A stretch of DNA of 10,141 nt. It comes from JALENY01 sp036310185. Lineage in GTDB: Bacteria > Bacillota > Clostridia > Lachnospirales > Lachnospiraceae. A program made the position numbers and the translations under genes. The stretch spans positions 1 through 10,141 of the forward strand of contig JAXJSH010000110.1 of NCBI GenBank assembly GCA_036310185.1. Reading direction: 5' to 3'. This document shows positions 6,149 through 10,141 of this stretch, one piece after another; the first letter of the stretch is position 1; every line of letters starts with the position of its first letter. A model generated the notes under the pieces. That model was not told the DNA's origin, ran no database searches, and saw nothing but the letters and a program-made list of their open reading frames with translations.

Positions 6149-6544
6149 ATGAAGAGACGAGAACTGAGAGAACACATTTTTAAACTGCTCTTTCTGAGAG
6201 AATTTAACGAGGAAAGTGAGATGCCGGCGCAGCTTGCGCTTTACTTCGAGGGACTGGAGTCACTGAAGAAAGAAGAACAGACCTACATGGAAGAAAAATA
6301 TCAGCTGGTCTGCGGCAGGCTGGAAGAGATTGACGCCATGCTCAACGAGGCATCCAAAGGCTGGAAAACCACACGTATGAGCAAAGCAGATCTGGCGATC
6401 CTGCGTCTTGCGGTTTATGAGATGAAATATGATGGAGATATTCCGGTGAAAGTGGCCATTAACGAAGCAGTGGAATTGGGAAAAGCCTTCGGCGGCGAGG
6501 AATCTGCACACTTTATCAATGGAATTCTGGGAAAACTGGTTTAA
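6149..6544 (+). CDS. nusB: Transcription antitermination factor NusB
   Basis: A 131-residue all-helical RNA-binding protein of usual family length. With NusE (S10) it binds boxA RNA and supports antitermination, mainly of rRNA operons. The N-terminal RRELREHIFKLLFLREF (about 3-19) is the NusB arginine-rich first helix. The C-terminal half has the diagnostic DLAILRLAVYEM (81-92), IPVKVAINEAVELGKAFG (98-115) and HFINGILGKL (121-130). I chose the ATG at 6149 because GGAGGA lies at 6139-6144 just before it. The open frame extends upstream to 6086, but those residues are unlike the family and overlap the hairpin. xseA follows 57 bases later. B. subtilis has folD between the two; here that gap holds no gene. 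Confidence 0.96.
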   Translation: MKRRELREHIFKLLFLREFNEESEMPAQLALYFEGLESLKKEEQTYMEEKYQLVCGRLEEIDAMLNEASKGWKTTRMSKADLAILRLAVYEMKYDGDIPVKVAINEAVELGKAFGGEESAHFINGILGKLV

Positions 6545-6601
6545 AAAACTGGCGGCAGATCGGAGATTTCCGGCCGTCCATGCGTATGGTAAGGGAGTTG
6601 T

Positions 6602-7849
6602 ATGATTCAGAGCGGAATGAATAAGACAGGAATAAGCAGAAATGTTTATTCTGTCGGTCAGGTAAACAACTATATCAAAAACATGTTTACCCAGGATTTT
6701 ATGCTGAACCGTATCTATATTCGGGGTGAAGTGTCCAACTGCAAATATCATACATCCGGTCACATCTATTTTTCACTGAAAGATGAGACCGGTACGATGG
6801 CATGTGTCATGTTTGCAGGGCAGAGGCGGGGACTTGCCTTTTCCATGAAAAACGGTGACAAGGTGGTAGTTGGCGGAAGTGTCGGTATCTATGAACGGGA
6901 CGGCAGATATCAGTTATATGCAAAAGAGATTACGCTGGAAGGGGCAGGCGCCCTTTATGAGCGTTTTCTGGCATTGAAGCAGGAATTAGAAGAGATGGGC
7001 ATGTTTGCCGCTGAATACAAACAGCCCATACCGAAGTATAATAAAAGAATCGGGATCGTCACAGCCCCGACCGGTGCTGCGATTCAGGATATCCGAAACA
7101 TATCTTATCGGAGAAATCCATTTGTGCAGCTGATTCTTTACCCGGCACTGGTGCAGGGCGAGGGTGCGAAGGAGAGCATCGTAAAAGGCATACAGGCTTT
7201 GGACAAACTGGGACTTGACGTTCTGATCGTGGGCCGCGGCGGCGGTTCCATCGAAGATCTCTGGGCATTCAATGAAGAAGCCGTAGCCAGAGCGATTTTT
7301 AACTGCAGGACGCCGGTCATTTCTGCGGTGGGACACGAGACAGATGTGACGATTGCCGATTATGTGGCGGATTTGCGGGCACCAACCCCATCTGCGGCTG
7401 CGGAGCTGGCAGTGGCAGATATCCGGGAACTGATGGCCGGAATGGGGGATTACAGAAAAAAACTGACCCGTGCCATGGAGAACCGGTTTTTGCTTTGTAA
7501 AGCCCGGGCAGAACAGTATCAGGTAAAGCTGAATTACTTAAGTCCGCAGAATCAGATTCGTGAAAAAAGACAATATCTGATGGATCTGGAAGAAAAGCTG
7601 AATTCCGGCATGGAATATCAGGTTTTTTTAAAGAGACAGCAGTTGAACTTATATATTCAGAGGCTAAAAGGCCTGTCTCCGCTGGATAAGCTGAACCAGG
7701 GCTTTTCTTATGTGACCGATGCGCAGGGACATACGGTGCGTTCCATTGAACAGGCAAAGCCGGGAGATGCTCTGGAAATACAGGTTACAGACGGAAGAAT
7801 CCGGGCAGAGGTACAGAATGTCCGGCCGGAAGAATGGAGAAAAAAATGA
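6602..7849 (+). CDS. xseA: Exodeoxyribonuclease VII large subunit
   Basis: A 415-residue nuclease subunit (family usually 400-450). With several copies of XseB it forms exonuclease VII, which degrades single-stranded DNA from both ends to oligonucleotides in the cytoplasm. An N-terminal OB fold spans about 14-110 (VYSVGQVNNYIK, IRGEVSNCKYHTSGHIYFSLKD). The catalytic domain carries TAPTGAAIQDIRN (154-166), GRGGGSIEDLWAFNEE (211-226) and AVGHETDVTIADYVADLRAPTPSAAAEL (242-269), with the conserved Asp, Arg, His and Asp positions in place. A long helical region (about 275-355) precedes the terminal PLDKLNQGFSYV segment. GGGAG at 6593-6597 supports the ATG at 6602; an ATG at 6617 is a possible alternative. 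The stop overlaps xseB by ATGA. Confidence 0.96.
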   Translation: MIQSGMNKTGISRNVYSVGQVNNYIKNMFTQDFMLNRIYIRGEVSNCKYHTSGHIYFSLKDETGTMACVMFAGQRRGLAFSMKNGDKVVVGGSVGIYERDGRYQLYAKEITLEGAGALYERFLALKQELEEMGMFAAEYKQPIPKYNKRIGIVTAPTGAAIQDIRNISYRRNPFVQLILYPALVQGEGAKESIVKGIQALDKLGLDVLIVGRGGGSIEDLWAFNEEAVARAIFNCRTPVISAVGHETDVTIADYVADLRAPTPSAAAELAVADIRELMAGMGDYRKKLTRAMENRFLLCKARAEQYQVKLNYLSPQNQIREKRQYLMDLEEKLNSGMEYQVFLKRQQLNLYIQRLKGLSPLDKLNQGFSYVTDAQGHTVRSIEQAKPGDALEIQVTDGRIRAEVQNVRPEEWRKK

Positions 7850-8061
7850 CAGAAGTCAAAGAAAACAGAAGTATCGAGGAAGTCTTTCAGGAACTGGATG
7901 AGACCGTTGAAAAACTGGGCGGCCGTGATATCAGCCTGGAAGAATCGTTCCGTCTCTACCAGAAAGGAATGGATCTTCTGCGTTACTGCAATGAAAAGAT
8001 TGATACTGTAGAGAAAAAAATGCTGAAAATGAACGAGAATGGAGAACTCAGTGAATTTTAG
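7846..8061 (+). CDS. xseB: Exodeoxyribonuclease VII small subunit
   Basis: A 71-residue helical protein (usual range 70-85) that wraps the XseA helical arm in exonuclease VII. The family signature is clear: SIEEVFQELDETVEKLGGRDISLEESFRLYQKGMDLLRYCNEKI at about 9-52, followed by an acidic tail. I chose the ATG at 7846, which overlaps the xseA stop (ATGA) and has GGAG at 7836-7839 at normal spacing. An in-frame ATG at 7834 would add four residues with a poorly placed ribosome site. The 3' end overlaps the ispA start by 11 bases, so the three genes are probably translated as a coupled set. Confidence 0.93.
   Translation: MTEVKENRSIEEVFQELDETVEKLGGRDISLEESFRLYQKGMDLLRYCNEKIDTVEKKMLKMNENGELSEF
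8041..8044 (+). promoter_or_regulatory. Ribosome binding site deciding the ispA start
   Basis: GGAG lies six bases before the GTG at 8051. The in-frame ATG at 8039 overlaps this motif and has no clear site of its own. The GTG start gives an MNFREEL N-terminus, which resembles clostridial relatives from memory. Confidence 0.6.
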
Positions 8062-8938
8062 AGAAGAACTGGACATCAGAACCCGGAATGCGGAGAAAAT
8101 AATATATAAATACCTGCCCAAAGAAGAAGGGTTTGCAAAAAATCTGGCCGGAGCCATGAATTACAGTATGCAGGCAGGAGGAAAGAGACTGCGTCCGCTG
8201 TTTATGCAGGAAACCTTTGCTCTGTTTGGCGGGGAAGGTCAGGTGATTGAACCCTTTATGGCGGCGATGGAGATGATTCATACCCATTCGCTGGTACACG
8301 ATGATCTGCCGGCACTGGATAACGATGAATACCGCAGAGGAAAAAAGACAACCCATGCACTTTACGGCGAAGCGCAGGCCATCTTATGCGGAGATGCGCT
8401 GCTGAACTACGCCTATGAGACTGCGTTTATGGCATTTTCCATGTGCAAAGATCCGGCCCGTGTGGGGCGTGCGCTTCAGATTCTCGGGGAAAAGACCGGA
8501 ATCTACGGTATGCTGGGCGGTCAGGCACTGGATGTGGAAAACGATGGAAAGCCCCTTACGCAGGAACAGCTGGATTATATTTATGCCAATAAAACCTCGG
8601 CACTGATCGAAGGTTCCATGATGGTTGGGGCTGCACTTGCCGGTGCATCAGAAGATGAGATCTTTCTGATCGAGAGTGTGGGATACCGTGTCGGTCTGGC
8701 ATTCCAGATTCAGGATGATATTCTGGATGTGACTTCCACCAGCGAAGAACTGGGCAAGCCGGTGTTCAGCGACGAAAAGAACAACAAGACCACCTATGTG
8801 ACACTGCGCGGAATAGAAGAAGCACGGAAAGAAGTGCGCCGTTTGTCGGAAGAGGCGCTGGAAACACTGAATGAACTTGGTATGAGCAATCCGTTTTTGA
8901 ACGAACTGATTACTTTTTTGATTACCCGAAGAAAATAA
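8051..8938 (+). CDS. ispA: Short-chain trans-prenyl diphosphate synthase (farnesyl/geranylgeranyl type)
   Basis: A 295-residue polyprenyl synthetase that condenses isopentenyl diphosphate with allylic diphosphates to give C15 or possibly C20 products. Visible motifs are GGKRLRP (43-49), the first Asp-rich motif DDLPALD (84-90) with the two-residue insertion typical of bacterial FPP synthases, RRGKKTTH (95-102), GQALDVE (157-163), KTSALIE (181-187) and the second Asp-rich motif DDILD (222-226). The residue five positions before the first Asp is His79, where bacterial FPP synthases usually have Tyr, so the product length is open. The start is GTG by ribosome-site spacing; an ATG at 8039 would add four residues. 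The gene overlaps xseB and sits 12 bases before dxs, which supplies the same pathway. Confidence 0.93.
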   Translation: MNFREELDIRTRNAEKIIYKYLPKEEGFAKNLAGAMNYSMQAGGKRLRPLFMQETFALFGGEGQVIEPFMAAMEMIHTHSLVHDDLPALDNDEYRRGKKTTHALYGEAQAILCGDALLNYAYETAFMAFSMCKDPARVGRALQILGEKTGIYGMLGGQALDVENDGKPLTQEQLDYIYANKTSALIEGSMMVGAALAGASEDEIFLIESVGYRVGLAFQIQDDILDVTSTSEELGKPVFSDEKNNKTTYVTLRGIEEARKEVRRLSEEALETLNELGMSNPFLNELITFLITRRK

Positions 8939-8950
8939 GAGGTACAGCCT

Positions 8951-10141
8951 ATGGCACTTGAAAAGATCAAGAGAGAAAATGATATAAAGAATCTGTCACC
9001 GGAAGAGTACCCGGAGCTGGCTGCAGAGATCCGTGAATTTCTGATCCGTTCTTTGAGCCGGACCGGAGGTCACCTTGCATCCAATCTGGGTGTGGTGGAA
9101 CTGACTATGGCACTTCACTGCTGTTTTGATCTTCCGAAGGACAAGATTATCTGGGACGTAGGTCACCAGAGTTATACCCATAAGATACTGACCGGAAGAA
9201 AAGAAGGTTTTTCAGAATTACGAAAACTGAACGGAATGAGCGGTTTTCCAAAGAGAGCGGAGAGTGACTGCGATGTGTTTGATACCGGACACAGCACCAC
9301 ATCTCTTTCCGCCGGGCTTGGCTATGTGGCAGCCCGGGAACTGCAGGGGGAAGACTATTATGTGGTATCGGTCATCGGTGACGGTGCCCTGACCGGCGGA
9401 ATGGCATTTGAGGCCATGAACAATGCAGCTGAGCTGAAAACCAATTATATCATGGTGCTGAACGACAATAATATGTCCATATCCGAGAATGTGGGCGGTA
9501 TTTCCGCTTATCTGGGAAGTATCCGTACAGCAGAAGCTTATACAGGGCTGAAAATGGGCGTGACAAATGCGCTGAATAAGGTTCCGGTCGTAGGAGAAAA
9601 GACGGTTGGTGCGCTGAGAAAAACAAAACGCAGCATCAAGCAGCTGATGATTCCGGGTATGCTTTTTGAAGATATGGGGATCACATACCTGGGACCGATC
9701 GACGGTCACAACATCAAACAGATGATAAAAGCATTTCAGGAAGCGAAGCGGATGAAAGAACCGGTTATGATTCATGTGATCACGGAAAAAGGAAAGGGTT
9801 ACCTTCCGGCGGTTCGCCATCCGGCCAGATTCCATGGAACCACACCCTTTGAAATCGAAACAGGACTGCCGACCAAACGGACAGGCAAGCCAAATTATAC
9901 GGACATTTTTTCCACCGTCATGCGAAAATTCGGAGACCGCTACCCGAAAGTGGTCGCGATCACAGCGGCCATGCCGGACGGAACCGGACTGAAGCGGTTC
10001 CGCAATATGTTCCCGGATCGCTTTTTTGATGTGGGAATGGCGGAAGAGCATGCGGTGACATTTGCAGCGGGACTGGCACTTGGGGGCCAGATTCCGGTTG
10101 TGGCCATATATTCATCCTTTTTACAGCGTTCGGTAGATCAG
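8951..10141 (+). CDS. dxs: 1-deoxy-D-xylulose-5-phosphate synthase, 3' end beyond the window
   Basis: 397 codons are open to the right edge; the full family length is about 620, so roughly the last third is missing. DXS uses thiamine diphosphate to condense pyruvate with glyceraldehyde 3-phosphate, the first step of the MEP isoprenoid pathway. Conserved parts are GGHLASNLG (39-47, His41), DVGHQSYTHKILTGR (69-83), GFPKRAES (98-105), the cofactor motif GDGALTGG (143-150) with NDNNMSISENVGG (171-183), LGPIDGHN (247-254), RFHGTTPF (293-300) and MAEEHAVTFAAGLA (363-376) with the catalytic Glu. The ATG has AGAGG at 8938-8942. At the right edge it reads QRSVDQ where QRAYDQ is usual. Dxs and ispA adjacency is as in B. 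subtilis. Confidence 0.96.
   Translation, partial: MALEKIKRENDIKNLSPEEYPELAAEIREFLIRSLSRTGGHLASNLGVVELTMALHCCFDLPKDKIIWDVGHQSYTHKILTGRKEGFSELRKLNGMSGFPKRAESDCDVFDTGHSTTSLSAGLGYVAARELQGEDYYVVSVIGDGALTGGMAFEAMNNAAELKTNYIMVLNDNNMSISENVGGISAYLGSIRTAEAYTGLKMGVTNALNKVPVVGEKTVGALRKTKRSIKQLMIPGMLFEDMGITYLGPIDGHNIKQMIKAFQEAKRMKEPVMIHVITEKGKGYLPAVRHPARFHGTTPFEIETGLPTKRTGKPNYTDIFSTVMRKFGDRYPKVVAITAAMPDGTGLKRFRNMFPDRFFDVGMAEEHAVTFAAGLALGGQIPVVAIYSSFLQRSVDQ

Noticed and set aside
6545..6601. Small inverted repeat CGGA/TCCG in the nusB-xseA gap
   Set aside because: It is a four-base stem without a T-run or any other context, which is expected by chance.
9218..10051. 277-codon open frame on the minus strand opposite dxs
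   Set aside because: It is antisense to well-conserved DXS motifs, has composition typical of a shadow frame, and shows no recognisable family.

Overview
The window is a gene-dense stretch of a Firmicutes chromosome with every gene on the + strand. It most likely comes from an endospore-forming clostridium of the Lachnospiraceae type. The reasons are a spoIIIA sporulation operon, strong AGGAGG-type ribosome binding sites, moderate base composition, and protein sequences that look clostridial from memory (for example the MKKIFKKNQ start of SpoIIIAH). I cannot name the genus.

Layout. Bases 1-3734 hold the spoIIIA operon: the last codons of spoIIIAA, then spoIIIAB, AC, AD, AE, AF, AG and AH. 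These encode the mother-cell half of the channel that joins mother cell and forespore during engulfment. An intrinsic terminator (3762-3805) ends the operon. A near-consensus sigma-A-type promoter (3843-3871) then drives prfC, encoding peptide chain release factor 3 (3904-5493). After an extended -10 promoter (5522-5530) comes a housekeeping series: an Asp23/YqhY-family gene, nusB, xseA, xseB, ispA, and dxs, which runs off the right edge. A hairpin with a U-rich tail sits just upstream of nusB.

The order spoIIIA - yqhY - nusB - xseA - xseB - ispA - dxs matches the Bacillus subtilis arrangement. Three differences stand out against that reference: accB-accC is absent, prfC sits in its place, and folD is missing between nusB and xseA. 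xseA and xseB encode the two subunits of exonuclease VII. dxs and ispA encode the first step of the MEP isoprenoid pathway and a prenyl chain-elongation step.

I see no mobile element, CRISPR array, tRNA or rRNA, and no wholly new multi-gene system. The points worth a second look are variations inside known systems. SpoIIIAF has no ring-building domain. SpoIIIAG has lost almost all of the insertion that forms the beta-ring in B. subtilis. IspA has His at the chain-length-determining fifth position before its first Asp-rich motif. Dxs has Val where a Tyr of the substrate pocket is usual. nusB has a terminator-like leader. The yqhY promoter fires onto an apparently leaderless 25-codon ORF.
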